From the NCBI GenBank assembly GCA_910587295.1, contig CAJULP010000060.1, forward strand, positions 1 through 25,242: a stretch of DNA of 25,242 nt, in the 5' to 3' direction. This stretch comes from an uncultured Lachnospiraceae bacterium (lineage in GTDB: Bacteria; Bacillota; Clostridia; Lachnospirales; Lachnospiraceae). Below, one piece after another: positions 5,627 through 14,026 of this stretch. The position numbers and the translations under genes were made by a program. The notes beneath the pieces were generated by a model. That model made no database searches. It had not been told where the DNA came from and saw only the letters and a program-made list of their open reading frames with translations. Each line of letters opens with the position of its first letter. The first letter of the stretch is position 1.

Positions 5627-6964
5627 ATGGACCAAACATACATGAAAACAAATAAAATCCTGCCGTTGGTAATGTCCATGGCAGTGCCTATGGTATTATC
5701 CATGCTTGTGAATGCTTTGTATAATATAGTTGACAGCCTTTTTATTGCCCGAATCAGTGAGGATGCTATGACGGCTATTTCTCTGGTTTTTCCATTGCAG
5801 AACGCAGCCGCTGCGGTGAGCATTGGATTTGGCGTGGGGGCGAATGCGGTTACCGCATTTTTCCTTGGGGAAGGAAACCAGAAAAATGCCGATGGGGCAG
5901 CCTCGCTTTCTCTGTTATTGTCGCTGCTGCATTCTGTGTTATTGACGGTAATCCTCTTAATAGTTACGGTTCCGTTTTTGCGTAGTTTTACCAATGAACA
6001 GGAAATATTGAATTACGGGGCACAATATGGGAGTATTGTTTTTAGCTGTTTGTTTATTGGGCAGGTTAGTCTTGTTTACGAAAAGCTATTTCAGGCAATC
6101 GGAAATGTCCGTGTTACCATGGTCAGTATGATTGCGGGATGCGTTACTAATATCATCTTGGATCCGGTTATGATCTTCGGTTTCGGTCCATGCCCGGCTA
6201 TGGGGATTAAAGGAGCGGCTGCCGCCACGGTCATTGGTCAAGTAGTGACTCTTGTCTGTTATTTAACGGTGTGGGCAAAAGGAGCTTTGCACCTGCATCT
6301 ATCTTTGGCGGATGGATGGCGCTTTCGCAGGTTTGCCGGACGCTTGTATGGAATCGGTGTACCAGCGATTTTAAATCAGGCGCTGCCTTCGTTATTGATT
6401 ACGCTGCTTAATTCTATTCTTGCGGCATTTTCACAGACGGATGTGTTGGTTTTGGGGATTTACTATAAACTTCAAACCTTTATCTACCTTACGGCAAATG
6501 GGATTGTACAGGGAATCCGTCCGCTTGTGGCTTATAATTACGGTGCGGGGATCTTTAAGCGTGTCCAGGGGATTTTCAGGACAGCCCTTTATATGTCATT
6601 AACAGTGATGGGGATCGGAACGTTGCTTTGCCTGCTAATTCCGCAGGATTTGGTGGGGATGTTTTCAGAAAATGCTGACACAATCCGCATGGGTGCGGCG
6701 GCGCTTCGCATCATTAGCTGTGGATTTATGGTATCCGCTCTGTCGGTGGTTGTATGTGGAACATTGGAGGGATTGGGACTTGGAGGAATGTCCTTTATCA
6801 TATCATTGCTTCGGTACGTGGGGATCATTGTTCCGGCTGCATGGATTTTAAGTCGTGTTTTTGGTGCTTTTGGGGTTTGGCATGCTTTTTGGATCGCTGA
6901 ATTTGCAACGGCCATCGTTTCAATGATCCTATATCGTGTGTCCATGCGGAAAATCAGTAAATAA
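5627..6964 (+). CDS. MATE-family multidrug exporter
   Basis: Polytopic membrane protein of 445 residues with about twelve hydrophobic helices in two similar halves, the usual MATE length and plan. It resembles MepA/NorM-type cation-coupled drug exporters. The N-terminal half begins with ILPLVMSMAVPMVLSMLVN followed by ALYNIVDSLFIAR, the typical MATE opening. The start at 5627 is supported by AAGGAGAGGAG (5607-5617) nine bases upstream. The gene stands alone behind a terminator-containing leader, so expression is probably conditional. It ends at a bidirectional terminator shared with the convergent chemoreceptor gene. The substrate cannot be told from sequence. Confidence 0.93.
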   Translation: MDQTYMKTNKILPLVMSMAVPMVLSMLVNALYNIVDSLFIARISEDAMTAISLVFPLQNAAAAVSIGFGVGANAVTAFFLGEGNQKNADGAASLSLLLSLLHSVLLTVILLIVTVPFLRSFTNEQEILNYGAQYGSIVFSCLFIGQVSLVYEKLFQAIGNVRVTMVSMIAGCVTNIILDPVMIFGFGPCPAMGIKGAAAATVIGQVVTLVCYLTVWAKGALHLHLSLADGWRFRRFAGRLYGIGVPAILNQALPSLLITLLNSILAAFSQTDVLVLGIYYKLQTFIYLTANGIVQGIRPLVAYNYGAGIFKRVQGIFRTALYMSLTVMGIGTLLCLLIPQDLVGMFSENADTIRMGAAALRIISCGFMVSALSVVVCGTLEGLGLGGMSFIISLLRYVGIIVPAAWILSRVFGAFGVWHAFWIAEFATAIVSMILYRVSMRKISK

Positions 6965-6970
6965 AAAAAC

Positions 6971-7006
6971 GTGGAGAAACAGAAAAGATAAATTCTGTTT
7001 CTTCAC
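6971..7006. terminator. Bidirectional terminator between MATE and chemoreceptor genes
   Basis: GTGGAGAAACAGAA (6971-6984) pairs with TTCTGTTTCTTCAC (6993-7006), 14 pairs with one G-U and an eight-base loop. T-rich sequence follows on the plus strand. On the minus strand the hairpin is followed by GTTTTTTT, so it serves both convergent genes. Confidence 0.8.
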
Positions 7007-7035
7007 AGCTTTTGTGTTTTGTCAGGATATTTTTA

Positions 7036-9009
7036 TTAATCCATAGACAGGGTAAACTGATTAACTAACTGCTTTAAGCCGGTTGCTTCCGTGGAAAGCT
7101 GTTCGCTTGCGGTTGCGCCTTCCTGTGCGGTTGAGCTGTTGCTCTGCACGACAACCGAAATCTGGTTGATTCCCTCAGAAACCTGCCATACGGCATCGGC
7201 CTGATCATTGGACACTGTAGCGATGCCATCAATAGAATCAACTACCGACTGGATGCTGTTTACGACTTCCTGCAAGATATCCGCAGTATGGCTTGCAATC
7301 TCTGTGCCTACACTTACGGCTTCCGTGGAATGCTCTATGAGGGTGGAAGTATTTTTAGCGGCTTCTGCGGACTTGCCTGCAAGATCGCGGACTTCCTGTG
7401 CCACGATGGCAAAGCCTTTTCCGGCATTTCCCGCACGGGCTGCCTCTACCGCTGCATTCAAGGCAAGGATATTGGTCTGTGATGCAATGTCTTCTATGGT
7501 CTTAATGATCTTCCCAATCTTATCGGAACTGTTTTGGATTTTATTCATTGCGTCCATAAGCTTCTTCATCTGTAGGTTACATAAGGAAACTTCTTCACCG
7601 GTCTGATGGGTCTGGCTGCGGACGTTAAGTGCGCCGCTTGCGGTATTCTTTGCCTGCCTGGAAATTTCATTGATCTGCGCTGCCAGTTCCTCCACGGAGC
7701 TTGCCTGTTCAATGGTTCCCTGGCTGAGCGTCTGGGCACTTACGGACAGTTGGTTACTTGCCGAAGCTACCTGATCTGCGGAGTGGTTGACCTGCCGCAT
7801 GATATCGTTTAATTCCACCTTCATATGGCGCATGGAAAGTAAGATATTCTTGAAACTGCCCACATAAGCGTCTTCGTGCTGCGTATGTACATCCAGATTC
7901 TGGTTGGCAAGTTCAGTCAACAGGTAGCTGATATCTTTGATGATCGTGCTGATTCCGTCTACCAGCATTGCGGTAGATTTTGCAAGCATCCCTGTTTCGT
8001 CTTTCGTGGTTATTTTAGGCATGGGCGTTTCCAAGTCACCTTCCACAAGAAGTTTCATCCGCTTTGCGCAGGCTTTCATTGGCCGGCTGATGTTGTTGGC
8101 AAGAACCAGGGCTACCACGCTGGAGATCAAGATAGAAAGAATGATTACGGCAATATTGACCGCCATCCCGGCATAGGTAGTGGACAGATAATTTAATTGT
8201 GGCGCAGTGACTGCAATGCTCCAGCCGTCTGTGTCTTTTACGGGTGCATAAGCGGAAAACATATTGCCGTCCGCGCTTTTGTAGCTTCCAAAACCGTTTT
8301 CCCCGCGGCGCATGGCTTCGTGGATTGCGGCAAGGTCTTTTAATGATGAGTCGGTCTGCGCTTCCGCTTCAATATTTTGGACGGTGATCGTATCAAGGGT
8401 AATATCCGCAATGGTATCACCGGACTTGTTGATCATATACGCTCTGCTGTTTTCCCCAATCTGGATAGAGGATACAATATCATTTAGGAAAGTTTCGTGG
8501 GGAACAAAATATACCACGCCTTCAATGGAAGAACCGTGGATTCCGCCGGAATAAAGCGGCGCCGCTACCATGATAGATAATTCCCCGGTTATCTTGCTGA
8601 TCAGTGGTTCTGATACATAGACGTTGCCCTGCATGGCTTGTTTTACGTATTCGCGGTCAGAATAATCTTTCCCGTCAAAAATACTGATGCCATCTGCGCC
8701 GATGATGTTACCGCGCTGGAAATTGTGCATGGCGGAACGTTCGTCAATGATGGATCTCTTTTCGTCTAATGATGTTGCGGGATCGGATAATTGCGGGATA
8801 CAGCCTGTATCCATGGCAACATTTTTATAAGCCATTAATTCCTGCTCCACGCGTTCTGCGGCTAAAACGGCTGTTTCGCTCATCATGTGATCTACCGTCG
8901 TAATCGTGCTGTTGTAATTGGGTATGATACTGGACATTCCCACTGCAAGCAAAGCGATCAGCACAGTTAAAATAAGACATAATGTTATTTTGCCCCGAAT
9001 GCTTTTCAT
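7036..9009 (-). CDS. Methyl-accepting chemotaxis protein with extracellular Cache-type sensor
   Basis: Chemoreceptor of 657 residues. It has a membrane helix at about 8-30, an extracytoplasmic domain at 31-279 consistent with a double Cache fold (paired YFVP and YMINKSGDTI strands), a second membrane helix at about 280-304, HAMP at about 305-357, then the long signalling coiled coil. The conserved hairpin tip is present (IASQTNILALNAAVEAARAG then NAGKGFAIVAQEVR), which contacts CheA and CheW. There is no C-terminal methylation-enzyme tether pentapeptide. The start at 9009 is chosen over 9060 because GGGGGT lies seven bases upstream and the membrane helix follows at once. The gene has a near-consensus promoter of its own and is divergent from the Hpt/HD-GYP pair. 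Ligand unknown. Confidence 0.95.
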   Translation of the reverse strand: MKSIRGKITLCLILTVLIALLAVGMSSIIPNYNSTITTVDHMMSETAVLAAERVEQELMAYKNVAMDTGCIPQLSDPATSLDEKRSIIDERSAMHNFQRGNIIGADGISIFDGKDYSDREYVKQAMQGNVYVSEPLISKITGELSIMVAAPLYSGGIHGSSIEGVVYFVPHETFLNDIVSSIQIGENSRAYMINKSGDTIADITLDTITVQNIEAEAQTDSSLKDLAAIHEAMRRGENGFGSYKSADGNMFSAYAPVKDTDGWSIAVTAPQLNYLSTTYAGMAVNIAVIILSILISSVVALVLANNISRPMKACAKRMKLLVEGDLETPMPKITTKDETGMLAKSTAMLVDGISTIIKDISYLLTELANQNLDVHTQHEDAYVGSFKNILLSMRHMKVELNDIMRQVNHSADQVASASNQLSVSAQTLSQGTIEQASSVEELAAQINEISRQAKNTASGALNVRSQTHQTGEEVSLCNLQMKKLMDAMNKIQNSSDKIGKIIKTIEDIASQTNILALNAAVEAARAGNAGKGFAIVAQEVRDLAGKSAEAAKNTSTLIEHSTEAVSVGTEIASHTADILQEVVNSIQSVVDSIDGIATVSNDQADAVWQVSEGINQISVVVQSNSSTAQEGATASEQLSTEATGLKQLVNQFTLSMD

Positions 9010-9077
9010 CTTGATTACCCCCGTTCGTATGGCTGGGAATACTTCGGATGATATGCCCAACCATTTATCTAATTAGT

Positions 9078-9107
9078 ATTATATGGTAAATAGAATTTGT
9101 TTGTCAA
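9078..9107 (-). promoter_or_regulatory. Promoter of the chemoreceptor gene
   Basis: On the minus strand a perfect TTGACA (9107-9102) and a perfect TATAAT (9083-9078) are separated by 18 bases. The ATG at 9009 follows about 60 bases downstream. Confidence 0.8.
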
Positions 9108-9166
9108 TGGGTTCAAAGGAGAGAAATTTCCTTATGTTTATTCAGTAGCGGAAGGAGGGCCGGTCG

Positions 9167-9195
9167 TTGACTTTTGGAGCTTTGTATGTTAAAAT
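9167..9195 (+). promoter_or_regulatory. Promoter of the Hpt / HD-GYP operon
   Basis: TTGACT (9167-9172), 17 bases, TAAAAT (9190-9195), with AAGGAG before the ATG at 9232. Together with the chemoreceptor promoter it fills the 222-bp divergent region. Confidence 0.7.
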
Positions 9196-9231
9196 TTTAT
9201 ATCAAACGACTATAAAAAGGAGATTTAGGCG

Positions 9232-9588
9232 ATGGGAATGCTGGATGAACTAAAAGAGCTAGGGGTGGATGTGGATAAGGCACTGAAACTGTTAAATGGG
9301 AAGACAGCCCTTTATGAGAAATTACTGGTTAAATTTGCGGACATGATGAAAAAGGCGGATATCAGGACAGATTTTGACAGCAGCGACTGTACAGCCATGA
9401 TGGAAACTACCCATATGATCAAAGGCAGTGCGGGGAATCTTTCCATTACTCCTTTATTTAAAGCGTATTCGGATATTATGCAGTTGTTTCGGGAAGGGAA
9501 ACCGGAAGAAGCAAGGGAAGGCTTAATAGAGATCCTTCCGGTCCAGGAGACGATCATAGCATGCATAGACAAGTACAGCGGGGCATAA
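9232..9588 (+). CDS. Histidine phosphotransfer (Hpt) protein
   Basis: Single-domain helical protein of 118 residues. The phosphoacceptor motif THMIKGSAGNLSI (His61) is the classic Hpt signature. It would shuttle phosphate between a hybrid kinase and a response regulator; the receiver-HD-GYP protein encoded 18 bases downstream is the natural partner. AAGGAG stands about nine bases upstream. No kinase is encoded in the neighbourhood, so the phosphate source must be elsewhere. Function in c-di-GMP control is inferred from operon context. Confidence 0.9.
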   Translation: MGMLDELKELGVDVDKALKLLNGKTALYEKLLVKFADMMKKADIRTDFDSSDCTAMMETTHMIKGSAGNLSITPLFKAYSDIMQLFREGKPEEAREGLIEILPVQETIIACIDKYSGA

Positions 9589-9606
9589 GCCTGGCCGGAG
9601 GAGCTT

Positions 9607-10647
9607 ATGAGTAAGGAAAAGACGATTTTAATTGTAGACGATGTAGACATTAACCGCATTATCCTGGGCGAGGTTTTTGACGACGAATATAACATTATTG
9701 ATACGGGCAGCGGGGCGGAAGCCATTGAGATCCTGGCAGGGGATACCGATATTTCCGCAGTGCTTTTGGATATTCTCATGCCGGAGGTCAACGGGCTTGA
9801 TGTACTAAGGGCCATGAACAAGACAGGAAGAATCGAAAAAACACCGGTGTTTATGATTACGGCAGCAGATAGTGAAGATATGCTGATGGAGAGCTATAAT
9901 CTGGGTGCGATAGACGTGATCATCAAGCCTTTTATGGCACAGTTTTTGCGATGCAGGGTGGACAGCGTGATCGAGCTTTACGAGCACCGGAATAAATTGG
10001 AGAAAATTGTCGAAAAACAGGTTGCCCGTATGAACGAGATGATGAGGTCGCTGGTTGAGACACTTGCGGCTGTTATTGAGTTCAGGGATTGCGAATCCGG
10101 AGAGCACGTAAGGCGGGTCTCTCTCTTATCAGAAGCTTTGATGCGGGAGGTCAGTAACGTTTATGAGGAATACCGGATGCCGGAAGCGGAGATTGAGAAG
10201 ATTGCGACTTCGGCTATCCTTCACGATATTGGCAAGATCTCCACGCCTGACCAGATCTTAAATAAACCGGGCAGGCTCACGGCAGAAGAATTTGATATTA
10301 TGAAGCAGCATACCACCAAGGGATGTGATATTCTCCAGAAGATTCCGGACGTGATGGATGCGGGGGTTTACCGTTACGGGTATGATATCTGCAGGCACCA
10401 TCATGAAAGATGGGATGGAAGGGGATATCCGGATGGACTTAAGGGGGATGATATCTCAATATGGGCGCAGGTGGTGTCTATGGTTGATGTTTATGATGCC
10501 TTAACTTCGGAGCGGGTATATAAGAAGGGCTTCCCGAAAGAAAAAGCATTGTCGATGATCAAGAATGGAGATTGCGGTGCGTTTAATCCCAAGCTTTTAG
10601 ATGTTTTTGAAGACGCATTAGAAAAATATGAGAAAAAACATAATTAG
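9607..10647 (+). CDS. Response regulator with HD-GYP c-di-GMP phosphodiesterase domain
   Basis: 346 residues. The receiver domain (about 5-122) has the acidic pair D11-D12, phosphoacceptor Asp55 in LLDILMP and Lys108 in IKPF. A helical linker (about 125-150) leads to the HD-GYP domain (about 150-340) with H206-D207 in LHDIGK, the ICRHHHERWDGRGYPDG stretch holding GYP at 273-275, and the VDVYDALTSERVYK motif. The metal-binding and GYP residues are present, so an active c-di-GMP phosphodiesterase is expected. GGAGGAG precedes the ATG by a few bases. The operon with Hpt suggests that phosphorelay input controls c-di-GMP breakdown, and therefore motility or surface behaviour. Confidence 0.94.
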   Translation: MSKEKTILIVDDVDINRIILGEVFDDEYNIIDTGSGAEAIEILAGDTDISAVLLDILMPEVNGLDVLRAMNKTGRIEKTPVFMITAADSEDMLMESYNLGAIDVIIKPFMAQFLRCRVDSVIELYEHRNKLEKIVEKQVARMNEMMRSLVETLAAVIEFRDCESGEHVRRVSLLSEALMREVSNVYEEYRMPEAEIEKIATSAILHDIGKISTPDQILNKPGRLTAEEFDIMKQHTTKGCDILQKIPDVMDAGVYRYGYDICRHHHERWDGRGYPDGLKGDDISIWAQVVSMVDVYDALTSERVYKKGFPKEKALSMIKNGDCGAFNPKLLDVFEDALEKYEKKHN

Positions 10648-10649
10648 TA

Positions 10650-10677
10650 CCGCAGGGCATTTTGCCCTGCGGTTTCT
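10650..10677 (+). terminator. Intrinsic terminator of the Hpt / HD-GYP operon
   Basis: CCGCAGGGCA (10650-10659) pairs perfectly with TGCCCTGCGG (10663-10672) around a three-base loop, followed by TTTCTT. Confidence 0.85.
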
Positions 10678-10707
10678 TAACATTAAGGACAGAGAGGAGC
10701 ATAAAAA

Positions 10708-11769
10708 ATGAGATACCCTGAATTTTTAAAAGAAAATGGAACCATTGGCTTTGTGGCGCCATCCTTTGGCTGCGCCATAGAACCCTATAGGGCAGCTTTT
10801 GAAAACGCCCGGAAAAAGTGGGAGGAGGAAGGGTTTTTATTGAATCTGGGCCCTAACTGCTTTGCCCAGGATGGAACGGGGATCAGTTCTTTGCCGGAAA
10901 AGTGCGCAAAAGAATTTGAGAGTTATTACTTAGATCAGGAAAACGACTGCCTGATCTCCTGCGGTGGTGGGGAATTGATGTGTGAGATTTTGGAGTATAT
11001 AGATTTTGAGGCGTTAAAGCTTGCGAAACCGAAATGGTTCATGGGCTATTCTGACAATACCAATCTGACTTTCCTGCTCACGACCCTCTGCGGCACGGCG
11101 GCAGTTTACGGTCCTTGTGCGGCGGCTTTTGGCATGGAGCCGTGGCACAGGTCTCTTAAGGATGCCATGGAAATCCTTATGGGAAAACGCCGGAGAGTGG
11201 ATAGTTATGGTATGTGGGAAAAAGAAAGCAGAAAGGATGAAGAACATCCTTTAGAGCCTTATCACTGTACGGAGAAGCTGGAAGTAAAAGGCTTTGTGCC
11301 AAAAAACAGGGAAACGGGGGAGGACGTGATGGAACCGTCGCGGCATGTGGCTGTGGAAGGGCGGCTCATTGGCGGATGCATGGACTGTCTTGTAAATCTC
11401 CTTGGAACGAAATTTGACCAGGTCGGAACGTTTTTGGAATCCTATCACAAGGATGGGTTTATCTGGTTTTTGGAGAGCTGTGACTTAAATGTATTCGGGA
11501 TCAGAAGGGCCATGTGGCAGATGGAGCAGGCAGGATGGTTCCGGTATGTAAAGGGATTTTTGATCGGACGCCCGCTCTGCCACAGGCAGGAGATGATGGG
11601 ATTAGACCAGTATGGGGCAGTTCTTCCAACGGCGGCAAGGCATGGCGTTCCTATTATCATGGACGTGGATTTAGGGCATCTGCCGCCTATGATGCCTCTT
11701 GTCTGTGGCTGCTATGCAAAGGTTTTGACGGAAAACGACAGGCTCGAAATTGACATGTTATATAGGTAA
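10708..11769 (+). CDS. S66-family serine peptidase (LD-carboxypeptidase / MccF-like)
   Basis: Cytoplasmic protein of 353 residues in the S66 family, which includes LdcA (peptidoglycan tetrapeptide recycling) and MccF (microcin C immunity). The nucleophile elbow GYSDNT gives Ser115, Glu256 lies in WFLESCDLN and His324 in DLGHLPP, matching the family's Ser-Glu-His triad. A glycine-rich loop (SCGGGELM) precedes it. The length slightly exceeds LdcA (about 300), through an insertion around 160-205. AGAGGAG stands eight bases before the ATG. It sits between a terminator and the promoter of the next gene, so it is probably monocistronic. The LdcA and MccF roles cannot be separated by eye. Confidence 0.88.
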   Translation: MRYPEFLKENGTIGFVAPSFGCAIEPYRAAFENARKKWEEEGFLLNLGPNCFAQDGTGISSLPEKCAKEFESYYLDQENDCLISCGGGELMCEILEYIDFEALKLAKPKWFMGYSDNTNLTFLLTTLCGTAAVYGPCAAAFGMEPWHRSLKDAMEILMGKRRRVDSYGMWEKESRKDEEHPLEPYHCTEKLEVKGFVPKNRETGEDVMEPSRHVAVEGRLIGGCMDCLVNLLGTKFDQVGTFLESYHKDGFIWFLESCDLNVFGIRRAMWQMEQAGWFRYVKGFLIGRPLCHRQEMMGLDQYGAVLPTAARHGVPIIMDVDLGHLPPMMPLVCGCYAKVLTENDRLEIDMLYR

Positions 11770-11828
11770 TTCGAGCAGTTTCTACAAATATTCTGACGAT
11801 TATCGGAAAAATGTGCGATGAATTATGA

Positions 11829-11857
11829 TTGAATTGATATTTCATGTTCTTTATAAT
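11829..11857 (+). promoter_or_regulatory. Promoter of the Spo0A-like gene
   Basis: TTGAAT (11829-11834), 17 bases, perfect TATAAT (11852-11857). The inferred start near 11864 lies downstream of the alternative ATG at 11825, which helps fix translation at 11897. Confidence 0.7.
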
Positions 11858-11896
11858 AAATTTGTATCAAAATATGTGAAAAGAAAGGGGATATTG

Positions 11897-12415
11897 ATGG
11901 AACAGATGAATTTATCGACGACGAAGGATGCGGATAAGGTATACAAAATCTTAGGCGATTTGCTCCATATGGAGCGGGAATTTCAGATTATGATCACAGT
12001 ACCCTCCGGAAATGGTACTACTAGAGAAAAAGAGCAGGGAGATATGAAAGAGGAGAGGGCATTAAGCTACGACCTAGAAAAAGATGTCACGGATATGATC
12101 CATGAGATTGGCGTTCCGGCACATATCAAGGGATACCAGTACCTTCGGGAAGCGATTATTATGTCTGTGGAAGATCCGGAGATGCTTGGTTCAATCACGA
12201 AAGTATTATATCCGACTATTGCCAGAAAGTATCAGACTACTTCAAGCAGGGTAGAACGTGCCATCAGGCACGCCATTGAGGTGGCATGGAACCGCGGCAG
12301 GATGGAAACTTTAGATGCCATGTTTGGATACACCATCAATACGGGAAAAGGAAAACCGACCAATTCGGAATTTATAGCGTTGATCGCAGACAAGATCAGG
12401 CTGCAGTACCGATAG
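11897..12415 (+). CDS. Stand-alone Spo0A-type DNA-binding domain protein
   Basis: 172 residues. Residues about 63-171 closely resemble the C-terminal effector domain of Spo0A, the sporulation master regulator, including IHEIGVPAHIKGYQYLREAI, the LGSITKVLYP motif, recognition helix SSRVERAIRHAIEVAW and KPTNSEFIALIADKIRL. The first 60 residues are polar and do not form a receiver domain: there is no phosphoacceptor aspartate motif and only about half the length needed. It is therefore a short Spo0A-domain protein, not Spo0A itself, which usually sits next to spoIVB. AAAGGGG is six bases before the chosen ATG. It might bind 0A boxes without phosphorylation or compete with Spo0A; both are inference. 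Confidence 0.92.
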   Translation: MEQMNLSTTKDADKVYKILGDLLHMEREFQIMITVPSGNGTTREKEQGDMKEERALSYDLEKDVTDMIHEIGVPAHIKGYQYLREAIIMSVEDPEMLGSITKVLYPTIARKYQTTSSRVERAIRHAIEVAWNRGRMETLDAMFGYTINTGKGKPTNSEFIALIADKIRLQYR

Positions 12416-12489
12416 TTTCGTAATAAAGTCCTAATGTTTTGCGATAATGTTTGGTATAAATTCTTCTTTTAATGCAGGAAAGAATGATG

Positions 12490-12514
12490 TATAATATAGC
12501 TTACAATAAGCTAT
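12490..12514 (+). promoter_or_regulatory. glgA -10 box with an overlapping inverted repeat
   Basis: A perfect TATAAT (12490-12495) has only a weak -35 (TTTTAA, 12467-12472). ATAGCTTA (12496-12503) and TAAGCTAT (12507-12514) form a perfect eight-bp inverted repeat exactly at the expected start of transcription, which suggests an operator or a 5' hairpin. A second small hairpin (CAGC-TTT-GCTG) follows. Confidence 0.45.
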
Positions 12515-12560
12515 CGAGCAGCTTTGCTGTGAGTGCGAAAAAATCGGTTGGAGGGATTCG

Positions 12561-14006
12561 ATGAAAAATATTCTTTTTGTTGCGTCAGAGGGAGTTCCAT
12601 TTATTAAAACAGGCGGACTTGCGGATGTGGTTGGCTCACTTCCGAAATGTATAGATAAAAGGTACTTCGATGTAAGGGTGATATTGCCCAAGTATACCTG
12701 CATTTCCCAGGAAATGAAGGATAAGATGAGTTTCGTCACTAATTTCTATATGGATTTCCACTGGAAAAATGAGTATGTGGGGATTTTGCATGCAGAAGTA
12801 GACGGGGTGAAGTATTATTTCATTGATAATGAAATGTTCTTTAACGGTTTTAAGCCTTATTCGGATAATGCACTGTTTGAAATAGAAAAGTATGCATTCT
12901 TTTCCAAGGCTGCATTGTCCATCCTTCCGGTGATTGATTTCAGGCCGGATATCATCCACTGCCATGACTGGCAGACGGGACTTATTCCGGTGTACTTAAA
13001 GGAGCGGTTTCAGGGCAATGAGTTTTACCGTGGAATCAAGTCGATTATGACCATCCATAACCTGAAATTCCAGGGAAAATGGAGCGTGAAAGAGGTGCAG
13101 GATATCACAGGGCTTCCGCCTTACTTCTTTACGCCGGATAAGCTGGAACTTTATAAGGACGCCAACCTGCTAAAGGGCGGCCTTGTATATGCGGATGCTA
13201 TCACTACGGTGAGCCAGACTTATGCGGAGGAGATTAAAACTTCATTCTATGGGGAACAGTTAGAGGGGTTGATGTGTGCAAGGAGCAATGATCTTAGGGG
13301 AATCGTAAACGGAATCGACTATGATGAGTTTAACCCGGAGACAGATAGATACATTGAACACCACTACAATGCCGTGAACTTCCGCAAGGAGAAACTTAAA
13401 AACAAGCGTGCGCTGCAGGCGGAGCTGGGGCTTGCCCAGGATGATAAGAGGATGATGATCGGGATTGTCTCAAGGCTTACGGATCAGAAGGGCTTTGATT
13501 TGATTGCCTATGTGATGGACGAACTGTGTCAGGACAATGTACAGCTAGTGGTATTGGGAACAGGGGAAGAACGTTACGAAAATATGTTCCGTCATTTTGA
13601 TTGGAAGTATAACGATAAGGTATCCGCGAATATTTATTATTCGGAGGCCCTTTCCCATAAGATTTATGCGGCAAGCGATGCGTTCTTAATGCCTTCTTTG
13701 TTTGAGCCCTGCGGGCTTAGCCAGTTGATGAGCCTTAGGTACGGTACGGTTCCCATTGTAAGGGAGACCGGAGGACTGAAAGATACGGTCTTGGCATATA
13801 ATGAGTATGAAAGTACAGGAACAGGTTTTTCCTTCGTGAATTATAACGCACACGAAATGCTGGGAACAATCCGCTATGCGGAACAGATCTATTATGATAA
13901 GAAGCGCGAATGGAACAAGATTGTGGATCGTGCCATGGCAACAGATTTTTCATGGAATGTTTCTGCCGCTAAATATCAGGAAATGTATGACTGGCTGATA
14001 GGATAA
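12561..14006 (+). CDS. glgA: Glycogen synthase (GT5 family)
   Basis: 481 residues, the standard GlgA length. It would extend alpha-1,4-glucan chains from ADP-glucose in the cytoplasm. The N-terminal GT5 domain carries the nucleotide-binding KTGGLADV motif (16-23) and HDWQTGLIP; the C-terminal Rossmann domain has GIVSRLTDQKGFDLI and the EPCGLSQLMSLRYGTVP loop with the TGGLKDTV motif. GGAGGG is five bases before the ATG. No glgB, glgC, glgD or glgP lies in the window, so it is separated from the usual glycogen cluster. It is followed after 20 bases by a flippase gene, probably in the same transcript. Confidence 0.95.
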   Translation: MKNILFVASEGVPFIKTGGLADVVGSLPKCIDKRYFDVRVILPKYTCISQEMKDKMSFVTNFYMDFHWKNEYVGILHAEVDGVKYYFIDNEMFFNGFKPYSDNALFEIEKYAFFSKAALSILPVIDFRPDIIHCHDWQTGLIPVYLKERFQGNEFYRGIKSIMTIHNLKFQGKWSVKEVQDITGLPPYFFTPDKLELYKDANLLKGGLVYADAITTVSQTYAEEIKTSFYGEQLEGLMCARSNDLRGIVNGIDYDEFNPETDRYIEHHYNAVNFRKEKLKNKRALQAELGLAQDDKRMMIGIVSRLTDQKGFDLIAYVMDELCQDNVQLVVLGTGEERYENMFRHFDWKYNDKVSANIYYSEALSHKIYAASDAFLMPSLFEPCGLSQLMSLRYGTVPIVRETGGLKDTVLAYNEYESTGTGFSFVNYNAHEMLGTIRYAEQIYYDKKREWNKIVDRAMATDFSWNVSAAKYQEMYDWLIG

Positions 14007-14026
14007 ACACTTGGAGCGGAGCAGGA

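Noticed and set aside
5620..5994. Minus-strand frame opposite the start of the MATE gene
   Set aside because: No ribosome binding site, and lies opposite a clear membrane-transporter coding sequence.
7208..7606. Plus-strand open frame of 132 codons inside the chemoreceptor gene
   Set aside because: Shadow of the chemoreceptor's conserved signalling domain on the opposite strand; no ribosome site or family motif.
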